Program-made: the position numbers and the translations under genes | Notes under the pieces: generated by a model | The model's input: only the letters and a program-made list of their open reading frames with translations | Told to the model about the DNA's origin: nothing | Database searches by the model: none | Origin: Pumilibacter intestinalis | GTDB lineage: Bacteria > Bacillota > Clostridia > Christensenellales > Pumilibacteraceae | Assembly: GCF_943193005.1 (NCBI RefSeq) | Contig: NZ_CALPCH010000014.1 | Span: 1-59,305, forward strand | DNA length: 59,305 bases | Direction: 5' to 3' | In this document: positions 1-8,201 of the stretch, piece after piece | Layout of the letters: each line of letters opens with the position of its first letter | Numbering within the stretch: position 1 is the stretch's first letter

Positions 1-74
1 GGGGCGCCTCCAAAAGCGGGAACTCTCTGCGTTTTCGCGAGCCTTTTGACGCCAAAAGGCTCACCCCCCCTACT
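1..74. repeat. Composite intergenic repeat with perfect hairpin (copy 1)
   Basis: Positions 39-62 form a perfect 10-bp stem with a 4-nt loop (GAGCCTTTTG / CAAAAGGCTC). The same hairpin with the same GTTTTCGC leader recurs at 4961-4992. Both copies lie just downstream of a minus-strand stop codon, so they could act as terminators or mRNA 3' ends, but neither has a clear T run on the minus strand. The sequence is cut by the window edge. Confidence 0.7.
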
Positions 75-602
75 TTATTTTATAAGTTTGCACAATCTTA
101 TGCTCAATTGGTTAAACAAAAGGTCGAACACGAGAGCCATGAAAGTGAATAAAAGAGCGAGCACGGGATAGCCGCCTATGTTTGCCGCCATGCCCACTAT
201 ATCTATGGTGACAATCCACTTTGCGGTGAACCATACGCAAACGAGAGATATGTTTGCAAACACAATCATTGCGGCAATGCGGATTAGCGCGGTTTGCCAC
301 TTGGTGTAGTAGAGTTTGCGAATAAAATAGCACAGCACCGAAAAAGGCGCGAATATCAGGGCGTTAAGCAAAAACGCCGAACTTAGCGGAGTTATGCCGA
401 GTGCGAAAAACGCAACGAGCATGCTCACCGCAATATCGGCGAGTCCGTGCAAAAAGCCGCATTTAACGAACACTATATAATAGCACAGCGCGGCGAACAT
501 CAAAAGCGACACTTTCAGCCAGCCGAAATTGGTAAGGAAAACGCACACGGCGGAAATCGCCGCGCCCACCGCGGTATAAGTCAATTTGCGGGTGCCGTTC
601 AA
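75..602 (-). CDS. Small integral membrane protein, unknown function
   Basis: 175 residues with about five hydrophobic segments (roughly residues 7-27, 33-50, 55-75, 78-95, 105-130 and 140-165). The short polytopic layout resembles small ECF-type S components or other clostridial membrane proteins, but no motif fixes a function. The start codon is TTG (CAA at 600-602), because no ATG lies near the N-terminus. It begins about 10 nt after the stop of the Cys-rich J-like gene, so the two are probably cotranscribed. Function is inferred only from topology and neighbourhood. Confidence 0.7.
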   Translation of the reverse strand: MNGTRKLTYTAVGAAISAVCVFLTNFGWLKVSLLMFAALCYYIVFVKCGFLHGLADIAVSMLVAFFALGITPLSSAFLLNALIFAPFSVLCYFIRKLYYTKWQTALIRIAAMIVFANISLVCVWFTAKWIVTIDIVGMAANIGGYPVLALLFTFMALVFDLLFNQLSIRLCKLIK

Positions 603-612
603 AATAACGCCT

Positions 613-1224
613 TTAGCCGCAGCAACGCGTCATGGAACAGCAGCAATCGGTGCAAATGTAAGCCATACAGCAATTGCTCAGAGCGTTGCCGCCGCACATC
701 TGCCCCTCCTGCCCCGAAGGCGGCTGTTGGGCGGGGTCCATGCCTATAATGCGGGGGTCGGCTTGCGGATTGCCCATTACCATATCCATTTTTTCGAGCG
801 CGGTTTTATACTTTTCGTTGCGCGGCTCCATGCTCACCGCTATGGCAAGCTGTTTGCGGCTGTCGGAAAGCCATTCGCGTTTATAGTATACTATAGACTG
901 CAAATAGTGCCACTCGGCAGTGCGGTCGGTTATTTCGTCGAGCTTGTGTTGCGCGTCGTCGTAACTGCCGTTTTTTATGAGATTGTCTATCGCGCCGTAG
1001 TCGGCGTCGCCGAATTCTTCTTTGGCTTGCTTTTTCTCGAAATCGGCGGATATCATATCCCACGCCGACTCGAGCTCGCTCAACTTGCGCGCGCCCTCGT
1101 TGCCTTCCGCGCCCGACTTGAAACGCTGTTCGCCGTATTGGGCTTTCAGTTCTTCGTAACGCGCTTTGAGTTCTTCTTGCGTGCTCTCGGCGGTTAAGCC
1201 GAGTACGCCGTACGGGTCTTTCAT
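613..1224 (-). CDS. J-like protein with Cys-rich tail and no HPD motif
   Basis: 203 residues. The first 60 resemble a J domain (DPYGVLGLTAESTQEELKAR) but the loop that should carry His-Pro-Asp is replaced, so it probably cannot stimulate an Hsp70 in the usual way. Residues about 75-145 look helical and TPR-like. The C-terminus is strikingly cysteine-rich, with about nine Cys in the last 27 residues including a CCC run, which suggests metal binding, acylation or membrane attachment. ATG at 1224 follows a GAGG ribosome site. A -10-like TATAAT (complement of 1316-1321) would give a leader containing a hairpin at 1277-1297. It neighbours a membrane protein and a DUF5685 gene. Confidence 0.8.
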   Translation of the reverse strand: MKDPYGVLGLTAESTQEELKARYEELKAQYGEQRFKSGAEGNEGARKLSELESAWDMISADFEKKQAKEEFGDADYGAIDNLIKNGSYDDAQHKLDEITDRTAEWHYLQSIVYYKREWLSDSRKQLAIAVSMEPRNEKYKTALEKMDMVMGNPQADPRIIGMDPAQQPPSGQEGQMCGGNALSNCCMAYICTDCCCSMTRCCG

Positions 1225-1276
1225 TGTTTTACCTCTCGGATAGTAACTTTATTTTTGCTTATCAAGCCTACGTCCT

Positions 1277-1297
1277 CGCGAGGCTATCCTCCTCGCG
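1277..1297 (-). promoter_or_regulatory. Hairpin in the predicted leader of the J-like gene
   Basis: CGCGAGG pairs with CCTCGCG over a 7-nt loop. It lies between the predicted -10 (1316-1321, complement) and the ATG at 1224, after the stop codon of the DUF5685 gene. It could be a terminator remnant of the upstream operon or a leader structure. No U run follows it on the minus strand. Confidence 0.35.
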
Positions 1298-1345
1298 TGA
1301 TAAATCCATTCGGTTATTATACTATATATATGTGTGCGTTTTGTG

Positions 1346-2212
1346 TTATATCTTGGGGGGCGGGAGCTTTTTCTCGCTGGCAAGCAGTTCCTCGCATTTG
1401 CTCCTAAGCCCTTTGTAAATTATGTTTCGGAGCAGGTCGCTCGCCTCGGTAAACACCATTTTGTTGAAACATTCTATTGCGCGGTTCACCGTCCCCGCAA
1501 GCAAAAACGTAAGCTCGGCTCGGTGTTCTTCTATAAAACTCTTGCGCGACTTAAACTCGCCGTACTCGGCTATTAGCGGATTGTACCGCTTTTTCTTAAA
1601 GTCCTCGCCTAGGTCGTCTATGGCGTCCGCAACGTATACGAACTTGCCCACGTTGTATAAAAGTTTGCCTAAATTTTCGTCGGCTGAGTTTGTGAGCAAC
1701 ATGCCCGTTTTTTCGAGCATGGTTGCAAAGCAGTCGGCAACCCTGTCTATGCCCGCGGCGTTCGCCTTTTCGAGCTCGCGCAGTTTGGCGTATTGCTCGC
1801 GCACTATTGCGTCCGCTTCGGGGAGCATTGCCGCGGCTTTACGGTAATGCTTTTCGAGCATTCGCCGCGCCGCTTTCTTTTTCAGTCCGCCGCCGTCTAT
1901 TACGTCGTCGTCCGCTTTGGCGTACGCGAGTATCATGTTTGCCGCCACTATCTTATCGAAAAGCTCGTTGCGGCACACCACCGTTTTTTTGCGCGGTCCG
2001 CATATGCACCCTTGATTAACGAAATCCACGTGCTGTTTGGTTACGTCGTGCAACAAAACGCTCAAAAACGTGATATCGTAACTCGTGGTAAAGCGCGGCA
2101 TTTGACCGTACTGCTTGCCTATAGACTTGCATATGCCGCAATAAAAGGCGCGGTAAAGGCAAAAATCCGCCTGACCGAGCTCGGCTTTTACGGGCACTAC
2201 GTAGCCGTACAT
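1346..2212 (-). CDS. DUF5685 family protein
   Basis: 288 residues from an ATG whose complement is 2210-2212. It begins MYGYVVPVKAEL and carries YRAFYCGICKSIG near residue 25, the conserved opening of the DUF5685 family, with a CxxC that may bind metal. The rest is largely helical, with Asp-rich segments (DDDVIDGG, DAIDDLGED). The helical Asp-rich layout recalls isoprenoid-synthase-like folds, but this is only an impression. A longer reading frame to 2296 runs into trpS and has no reason to be used. GGAG lies 8 nt before the chosen ATG, and only one base separates it from the trpS stop, so it is cotranscribed with thrC-trpS. Function unknown. Confidence 0.8.
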   Translation of the reverse strand: MYGYVVPVKAELGQADFCLYRAFYCGICKSIGKQYGQMPRFTTSYDITFLSVLLHDVTKQHVDFVNQGCICGPRKKTVVCRNELFDKIVAANMILAYAKADDDVIDGGGLKKKAARRMLEKHYRKAAAMLPEADAIVREQYAKLRELEKANAAGIDRVADCFATMLEKTGMLLTNSADENLGKLLYNVGKFVYVADAIDDLGEDFKKKRYNPLIAEYGEFKSRKSFIEEHRAELTFLLAGTVNRAIECFNKMVFTEASDLLRNIIYKGLRSKCEELLASEKKLPPPKI

Positions 2213-2213
2213 T

Positions 2214-3239
2214 TTATTGCTCCAACGGCACGAAGCCCACTTTGCGGTAAACTTTGCTAAGCGTGCGGCGGGCAATTCTCGCCGCACGTTCCGCACCCGA
2301 TTTCATAACGCTTTGCAGATAATTTTTGTCGGCAAGCAACTTTTTATACTCGGCTTGCACGGGCTTTAAGAATTCTATAACGGCTTCGCCCACCCGCTTT
2401 TTGAAATCGGCGTACCCTTTGCCCTCGAACTCCTTTTCGGCTTTGTCTATGCTCTCGCCCGAAAACACCGAATACACTGTAAGCAGATTGCTTATGCCCG
2501 GCTTGTTTGTTTTGTCGTATTTCACCGCCGAGTCGCTGTCGGTAACAGCCGCTTTGAACTTGCGCATTATTTCGTCCGCGCCGTCGGCGAGATAAACGCA
2601 ATCGTTCGGATTTTCTTCCGACTTGCTCATTTTTGCCGTAGGGTTCTGAAGCCCGTATATTTTCGCGCCGTACTTAGGCATTACGGGCTCGGGGAGCACG
2701 AACGTGGGCGAGTAGCGGTTGTTGAACCTCTGCGCTATGTTGCGGGCGAGTTCCACGTGCTGTTTTTGGTCCTCGCCTACGGGAACCGTTTCCGCCTGAT
2801 ACAGCAGTATGTCCGCCGCCATGAGCACGGGATAATCGAAAAGCCCCACGTTTACGTTTTCGGGATTGCGCTTGCTCTTTTCCTTAAACTGAGTCATGCG
2901 GCTCGCCTCGCCGAATTGAGTGTAACAGTTAAGCACCCAAGCGAGTTCGGCGTGAGCCGAAACGTGCGACTGCAAAAACAGCACGCACTTTTCGGGATTT
3001 ATGCCGAGCGCAAGATACATTGCGAGCATTTCGAGCGTGTTTTTGCGAAATACCGCAGGCTCCAAACTCACCGTTATGCTGTGCAAGTCCGCAACGCAGT
3101 ACACGCAGTCGTATGCGTCCTGCATGGCAATCCAATTTTTGAGCGCGCCCGCGTAACTGCCTATAGTGGGCGAGCCGGTGGGTTTCACCGCGCTGAATAT
3201 CTTTTTCTTTCGGATAGTATCCGTAGTTTCGCCGCTCAT
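2214..3239 (-). CDS. trpS: Tryptophanyl-tRNA synthetase
   Basis: 341 residues, normal for bacterial TrpRS. It charges tRNA-Trp in the cytoplasm. The class I signature is visible: PTGSPTIGSYAGAL at residues 20-33 in place of HIGH, and KMSKS near residue 205 (NPTAKMSKSEEN). The body matches the family throughout (FLQSHVSAHAELAWVLNCYT; MAADILLYQAETVPVGEDQKQH). Its ATG overlaps the thrC stop by four bases (ATGA), so translation is coupled to thrC. Confidence 0.97.
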   Translation of the reverse strand: MSGETTDTIRKKKIFSAVKPTGSPTIGSYAGALKNWIAMQDAYDCVYCVADLHSITVSLEPAVFRKNTLEMLAMYLALGINPEKCVLFLQSHVSAHAELAWVLNCYTQFGEASRMTQFKEKSKRNPENVNVGLFDYPVLMAADILLYQAETVPVGEDQKQHVELARNIAQRFNNRYSPTFVLPEPVMPKYGAKIYGLQNPTAKMSKSEENPNDCVYLADGADEIMRKFKAAVTDSDSAVKYDKTNKPGISNLLTVYSVFSGESIDKAEKEFEGKGYADFKKRVGEAVIEFLKPVQAEYKKLLADKNYLQSVMKSGAERAARIARRTLSKVYRKVGFVPLEQ

Positions 3240-4720
3240 TTACGCGCCATCCTTTGGGCAAATTCTTTTATTGCGCCCGCTACTTCATCGCGGTTTACGC
3301 ACCCGTTGAAGAGTTTTTCCTTTTTGGGCAAACTTATAAGCGTTTCGGGCACTTCGAGCGCGGTTGCGTTTTCGAGCGTGACAAGGTCTTTAACCTCGTT
3401 GCCCGTGGGCTTTTCGCCTATCGCCTCGAGCACGCTCGCCGCAAACTTGTGGGGCGAAGCGGTGGAAAGTATCACCGTAGGGCGTTCGCGTTCGCCGCCG
3501 CACAGCTTGTCCGCAACGGTAACGGCAACCGCGGTGTGCGGGTCCATGATATAGCCGTACTCGTCGAAATATTCGGATATGGTTTCGGCAACCTCGTCCT
3601 CCTCGGCGTAGCCCGCCGAGAATGTCTTTTGCATTTTTTCGGTTTCTTCTTCGGTGAGCGAATAAACGCCCTCGCTCCCCAGCTTACTCATGCGTTCCGC
3701 CGTAAGTTCGTCGTTTTCGCCGCTCAAGTCGAATATGAGCCGTTCGAGGTTGGAAGAAATGAGTATATCCATGCTCGGACTCGTGGTTTTGTGAAATTCG
3801 CGCCTGCGGTCGTATACGCCCGTGTTGATAAAGTCGCAAAGCACGTTGTTCACGTTGGAGGCGCAAATCAGTCTGCCTACGGGAAGCCCCATTTTGAGCG
3901 CGTAATAACCCGCCAAAATATCGCCGAAATTTCCGCTCGGAACGCAGAAATCCACTTTGTCGCCGTACTTTATTCTGCCTCCGTCGAGCAGGTCGGCGTA
4001 AGAGGTGAAATAGTACGTTATCTGCGGAGCGAGTCGCCCGAAATTTATGGAATTCGCGCTCGACAGCTCTATGCCCTCGTCCGCAAGTTCTTTTATGAGT
4101 CGCTCGTTTGCGAACGCCTTTTTAACCGCGGTTTGCGCGTCGTCGAAATTGCCGTTTATAGCCGACACGAACACGTTTTTGTGCTCGGTGGTTATCATTT
4201 GGAGCTTTTGCAGGTCCGACACTCCGCCGCTCGGGTAAAACACCGCAACGGCAGTGCCCTCCACCCCGCCGAACCCCTCGAGCGCGGCTTTGCCCGTGTC
4301 ACCGCTCGTGGCTACGGGTATGAGCGTGATTTTATCGTTGCCGAGTATCTTTTTCGAGCCCGAAAGCAAATGCGGCAAAAGCGTGAGCGCGATATCTTTG
4401 AACGCGTGGGTAGGTCCGTGCCACAACTCGGTTATAAATGTGTTTTCGGCTATTTGCACCACAGGCGCGGGGTCGCCGCAAAAACGCGAATACGCCGCCC
4501 GCGTATATTCGGCAAGCTCGGTAAGCTCGGGCAAAAACATGCCCACTATTTCCGCCGCCGTATCCTCGTAAGCCGCGCCGCAAAACGATTCCGTTTTTTC
4601 TTTCGACACAACGGGAAATTCCGAGGGGACGTATAGCCCGCCCTCCTCGCTTATTCCGCGGCACACGGCTTGCGCTCCGCTCGCCACGTTATTCTTGTTT
4701 CTGGTACTGTAAAATTTCAT
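3236..4720 (-). CDS. thrC: Threonine synthase
   Basis: 494 residues from ATG at 4720 (MKFYSTRNKNN). It converts O-phosphohomoserine to threonine with pyridoxal phosphate. The PLP lysine lies in HGPTHAFKD (Lys108), and the phosphate-binding loop is SGNFGDILAGYYA. N-terminal FYSTR and GGLYVPSEFP are typical. The open frame extends 35 codons upstream, but that part translates the dispersed CATTGCGAG repeat and is not likely to be protein. First gene of a thrC-trpS-DUF5685 operon. Confidence 0.96.
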   Translation of the reverse strand: MKFYSTRNKNNVASGAQAVCRGISEEGGLYVPSEFPVVSKEKTESFCGAAYEDTAAEIVGMFLPELTELAEYTRAAYSRFCGDPAPVVQIAENTFITELWHGPTHAFKDIALTLLPHLLSGSKKILGNDKITLIPVATSGDTGKAALEGFGGVEGTAVAVFYPSGGVSDLQKLQMITTEHKNVFVSAINGNFDDAQTAVKKAFANERLIKELADEGIELSSANSINFGRLAPQITYYFTSYADLLDGGRIKYGDKVDFCVPSGNFGDILAGYYALKMGLPVGRLICASNVNNVLCDFINTGVYDRRREFHKTTSPSMDILISSNLERLIFDLSGENDELTAERMSKLGSEGVYSLTEEETEKMQKTFSAGYAEEDEVAETISEYFDEYGYIMDPHTAVAVTVADKLCGGERERPTVILSTASPHKFAASVLEAIGEKPTGNEVKDLVTLENATALEVPETLISLPKKEKLFNGCVNRDEVAGAIKEFAQRMARK

Positions 4721-4751
4721 AGAGCTATCCTTATATAGTTCGGGGACACTG

Positions 4752-4858
4752 TCATTGCGAGGAGGGCTTTGCCCGACGCGGCAATCCCTTGCATGAGAAC
4801 CGAACAGTTGCCGTACTTGCTCCATGCAGGGGATTGCTTCGCTATGCTCGCAATGACG
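4752..4858. repeat. Inverted pair of dispersed CATTGCGAG repeats
   Basis: Two copies of the widespread bacterial intergenic repeat face each other: 4752-4788 (TCATTGCGAGG...GCGGCAATCCC) and 4826-4858 (GGGGATTGCTTCGC...CTCGCAATGAC). They are separated by about 37 nt and could fold into a long hairpin. Located in the leader or promoter region of thrC. Other copies in the window lie at 29904-30142 and inside a gene at 45296-45330. Confidence 0.85.
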
Positions 4859-4894
4859 GGGTTGCCCGTATTAAACTTTATTGCTTCTCGCAGA

Positions 4895-4992
4895 GAAGTC
4901 GTGGAGAGTGGGGGTTCAAAGGGGGCGGGGCGCGTCGAAATCGCTCCGCCCCCCTTTGCGGTTTTCGCGAGCCTTTTGACGCCAAAAGGCTC
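4895..4992. repeat. Composite intergenic repeat with hairpin (copy 2)
   Basis: A GC-rich inverted repeat (AAAGGGGGCGGGG against CTCCGCCCCCCTTT, about 4919-4956) is followed by GTTTTCGC and the hairpin 4969-4992, identical to that at 39-62. It begins two bases after the stop of the P-loop gene and may serve as its 3' end. Confidence 0.7.
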
Positions 4993-4994
4993 AA

Positions 4995-5387
4995 TTACAA
5001 ATATCTTTTGAGTTTCGCGGGCACTTCCGCCATGCTCAAAGTTACCGTAAAGTTCACGTTGTAGCGAGTGGAAATCTCGTCTAAAAGAGGAATGAATTCC
5101 ACGGGGTCTACGTCGCCTATGCGAGCAAGTCCGTCTATGAAGAAATCGCAAATATCCGAGTTGCCCGCAATCATGCCCTTTATAAACGATTTGAGGGCGC
5201 ACGCCTTTTCTATTCCGTATTCGGCGGTTACCACAAAACGTATGCTGTTCGAAATGTCCAAACTGTATTTGTCTATCGGCGTGATAAACACCACGTTGCC
5301 TTTGACTTCGCCTACGCGGGCGTTTGCCTTTTCTATAATGCGTTGAGTTTTGCCCGTTCCCTTTGCTCCGTAAATCAGTTCAACCAT
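4995..5387 (-). CDS. Small P-loop ATP-binding protein
   Basis: 130 residues beginning MVELIYGAKGTGKTQRII, a clear Walker A (GAKGTGKT, residues 7-14). A possible Walker B is CDFFIDGLARIG, around residues 80-91. The small size leaves room only for one minimal ATPase core with no partner domain, and no family can be named with confidence. ATG at 5387 with no close downstream alternative. It stands between the Re-citrate synthase candidate and thrC on the same strand, with about 60 nt to the upstream gene. Role unknown. Confidence 0.8.
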   Translation of the reverse strand: MVELIYGAKGTGKTQRIIEKANARVGEVKGNVVFITPIDKYSLDISNSIRFVVTAEYGIEKACALKSFIKGMIAGNSDICDFFIDGLARIGDVDPVEFIPLLDEISTRYNVNFTVTLSMAEVPAKLKRYL

Positions 5388-5450
5388 GTTCTTATACTCC
5401 TTGTTATTTTATTTGCGCGGTTTCCCGCCCAAAATTTTTACTTTTTAAAT

Positions 5451-6860
5451 CTACTTACTGCTTCCCATGCCGAGCAACTTGTGCCTGCGTTTATCCGCAA
5501 GGCGCACCATGCTGTCAAGTTCGTCGTCGCCCATTACGGTGTTGCGCCCCTTGGCATACTCCTCGTCTACCTGCGCTTTTACCGCCGCCACGAGCGGGTC
5601 GGATTTGTCTATTACGTCGTCGCCCGTAAGCTCGTAATAATCGTTGAGCCAGTAGGCTATGCCGCTGAGCCCCGAGGCGTTGGACACGCTCACGTAAGGT
5701 TTGCGCCCGAGCAGTTTCTCGGTGTCGAATATGTTGTATATTTCGGGATTTTTGAGCATTCCGTCGGCGTGTATGCCCGCGCGAGTGGCGTTGAACGCCC
5801 TGCCCGCAAACGGAGTCATGGGCGGTATTACGTAGCCTATTTCCTTTTCGAAATATTCGGCTATTTCGGTTATCGCGCTTAAGTCCATGCCGTCGGCACT
5901 GCCCTTGAGTTGGGCGTATTCCATGCACATAGCTTCGGTGGGACAGTTGCCCGTGCGTTCGCCTATGCCGAGCAACGAGCAGTTCACCCCGCAACAGCCG
6001 TATAGCCATGCGGTGGCGGCGTTCGCCACAACCTTGTAAAAGTCGTTGTGCCCGTGCCACTCGAGTTGCTCGGAGGGCACTTCGGCGTATTCCCTAAGCC
6101 CGTACACTATGCCTTGCACGCTCCTCGGAAGCGCGGTGCCGGGATATGTCACGCCGAGCCCGAGAGTGTCGCACGCCCTTATCTTTACGGGTATTTTGCT
6201 ATCTCTCGCGAGCCGCATGAGTTCGCGGGCAAAGGGCACTACAAAGCCGTAAAAATCGGCGCGGGTTATATCTTCGAAATGACAGCGCGGCACAATGCCA
6301 TCGGAAAGAGCGTCTTTCACTATGGAAAGATATTTTTCCATGGCTTGCGCGCGAGTTAAGTTCATCTTCTTGAAAATGTGATAATCACTGCAACTTACGA
6401 GTATGCCCGTTTCCTTTATTTGCATATCTTTCACGAGCTTAAAGTCGCGAGCGTCGGCGCGTATCCAACTCGTGATTTCGGGAAACTCGCAACCGCTCTC
6501 GCGGCACGCGATTACCGCTTTGCGGTCTTTTTCTGAATAAAGGAAAAATTCGGATTGCCGTATTATCCCCTTTTTGCCGCCGAGCTTAGAAAGCAATTTG
6601 TATATAGTAACTATCTGCTCGACCGAAAAGGGCGCGGTAGACTGCTGTCCGTCGCGAAACGTGGTGTCGGTAATAAAAATCCGTTCGGGCATGCGGCGCG
6701 GCACGATTATATCGTTGAATATGGTTTTGGGCACTTCGTCGAAATCGAAAATGCCGCGGTAAAGCTCGGGCTCGGGCACGTCGTGCAACCTGTAGTCGTG
6801 CGGTTTGGTTTCGAGCAATCCCGTGCTCTTATTGAGTTGTACTTCTTTTTTTGCCGCCAA
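5451..6860 (-). CDS. LeuA/homocitrate synthase family protein, Re-citrate synthase candidate
   Basis: 469 residues of the DRE-TIM metallolyase family (2-isopropylmalate and homocitrate synthases). ITDTTFRDGQQ (near residue 62) supplies the catalytic Arg and metal Asp, and LEWHGHNDFYK and the TRAGIHADG segment supply metal His residues. The C-terminal allosteric LeuA domain is missing, so a simple LeuA is unlikely. Length and sequence (GVIRQSEFFLYS-type block, SDYHIFKK) resemble the Re-citrate synthases of clostridia, which make citrate from acetyl-CoA and oxaloacetate for glutamate synthesis. That assignment is from memory of the family. The start is TTG, with AAGGAT about 7 nt upstream. Confidence 0.85.
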   Translation of the reverse strand: MAAKKEVQLNKSTGLLETKPHDYRLHDVPEPELYRGIFDFDEVPKTIFNDIIVPRRMPERIFITDTTFRDGQQSTAPFSVEQIVTIYKLLSKLGGKKGIIRQSEFFLYSEKDRKAVIACRESGCEFPEITSWIRADARDFKLVKDMQIKETGILVSCSDYHIFKKMNLTRAQAMEKYLSIVKDALSDGIVPRCHFEDITRADFYGFVVPFARELMRLARDSKIPVKIRACDTLGLGVTYPGTALPRSVQGIVYGLREYAEVPSEQLEWHGHNDFYKVVANAATAWLYGCCGVNCSLLGIGERTGNCPTEAMCMEYAQLKGSADGMDLSAITEIAEYFEKEIGYVIPPMTPFAGRAFNATRAGIHADGMLKNPEIYNIFDTEKLLGRKPYVSVSNASGLSGIAYWLNDYYELTGDDVIDKSDPLVAAVKAQVDEEYAKGRNTVMGDDELDSMVRLADKRRHKLLGMGSSK

Positions 6861-6886
6861 TGCTTATATCCTTATTATATACTATT

Positions 6887-8095
6887 TTAACGCTTAGCCG
6901 TTTCCGCGAATTCTTTGAAACGCTTCAGTCCCTCGGCGATATCCTCTTTGCTTATGGCGTAGCTTAGCCGCAAATATTCGGGTGCGCCGAACGACTCGCA
7001 GGGGATTGCCGCAACCATCTTCTCGCCAAGCAACGCCGTAGCCACGTTGTACGCGCTGTTAAGCTCCGCCCCGCCCTCGCTCGTTTTGCCGAGTAAATTC
7101 TTTATATGCACCATAACGTAAAACGCGCCTTCGGGATAGATGAAATCCACTCCCTTTATCTCGGCGAGTTTCTCCGCCATGAGTTTGCGCCGCTCGTCGA
7201 ACGTTTTACGCATGCTCTCCAAAAAGCTCTCGCCCTCGCTGTGCAAATACGCTTCCTGCGCGGCGTACTGCGCTATGGAGTTGGGGTTGGAGGTGGTGTG
7301 GCTCTGTATGCTCGATATGGCTTTCGCAACCTCCGCGTTGGACGCGGTGTAGCCTATGCGCCAGCCCGTCATGGAATAGGTTTTTGACACGCCGTTTACA
7401 ACCACGGTGCGGTCTTTTATATTCTCGGAATACTGCGCTATGGAATAGTATTCTCCGTCGGTATAGGTGAGCTTTTCGTAAATCTCGTCCGATATTATGT
7501 ATACGTCGGTATTCTCGAGAACTTTCGCGAGCGACTCCAGTTCGGCGCGAGTATACACCGCGCCCGTGGGATTACAGGGATTGTTTATGAGCACCGCTTT
7601 GGTCTTATTCGTCAAAGCCGACTTGAGTTCGTCGGCGGTCATCTTAAATCCGTTTTCCGCTTTGGTATGAACGTATACCGGAACGCCGTCGCACAGCTTT
7701 ACAAGCTCGGGATAGGTGAGCCAAAACGGCGCGGGAATTATAACCTCTTCGCCGGGGTTCACGAGAGCCGAAAAAGCGTTGTAGAGCGCGTGCTTTGCGC
7801 CGTTGGACACGACTATGCACTTGGAGTCGTATTCGAGCGTATTGTCTTTTTTGAATTTGAGCGCGATTGCCTGCTTGAGAGCGTCGGTGCCCGAGGCGGG
7901 CGTGTATTTGGTCATGCCCTCTTCGAGCGCGTGCTCGGCGGCTTTAACTATGTATTCGGGCGTGTTAAAGTCGGGTTCTCCCGCACCGAACGATATTACG
8001 GGCTTACCTTCCGCCTTCATCTTCTTGGCTTTGGCGGTTATCTCGAGTGTAAGCGACGGCGAAACTCTTTTCGCCCTTTGTGCAATGCCCGTCAT
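6887..8095 (-). CDS. Class I/II aminotransferase, aspartate aminotransferase-like
   Basis: 402 residues of fold-type I PLP enzyme, transferring amino groups between aspartate (or another amino acid) and 2-oxoglutarate. Motifs: FGAGEPDFNTP near residue 38, NNPCNPTGAVYTR near 175, ISDEIYEKL near 207, the PLP lysine in NGVSKTYSMTGWRIGY, and a C-terminal RLSYA arginine for carboxylate binding. This is the AspB type common in Bacillota. It lies 26 nt before the citrate synthase candidate on the same strand, which fits a shared role around oxaloacetate, aspartate and glutamate. Confidence 0.93.
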   Translation of the reverse strand: MTGIAQRAKRVSPSLTLEITAKAKKMKAEGKPVISFGAGEPDFNTPEYIVKAAEHALEEGMTKYTPASGTDALKQAIALKFKKDNTLEYDSKCIVVSNGAKHALYNAFSALVNPGEEVIIPAPFWLTYPELVKLCDGVPVYVHTKAENGFKMTADELKSALTNKTKAVLINNPCNPTGAVYTRAELESLAKVLENTDVYIISDEIYEKLTYTDGEYYSIAQYSENIKDRTVVVNGVSKTYSMTGWRIGYTASNAEVAKAISSIQSHTTSNPNSIAQYAAQEAYLHSEGESFLESMRKTFDERRKLMAEKLAEIKGVDFIYPEGAFYVMVHIKNLLGKTSEGGAELNSAYNVATALLGEKMVAAIPCESFGAPEYLRLSYAISKEDIAEGLKRFKEFAETAKR

Positions 8096-8201
8096 GTTTG
8101 GTTTTTGCCTCCGTAAAAAAGTATAGTTTTTTATATTCTATCACAATACGCGGCGAAAATCAATCCTTTTGGCAACATTTGCACGCCCTCGCGCGAATTT
8201 A

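Noticed and set aside
3254-4636. A long plus-strand reading frame of 460 codons opposite thrC
   Set aside because: It is the mirror of the strongly coding thrC; its translation is Arg/Phe/His rich and lacks any motif.
4919-4956. GC-rich palindrome as a riboswitch
   Set aside because: It is a simple inverted repeat with no conserved aptamer-like features, beside other repeats.
4721-5202. Reading frame of 161 codons between thrC and the P-loop gene
   Set aside because: It translates the CATTGCGAG repeats and the GC-rich hairpin, and would overlap both neighbours.
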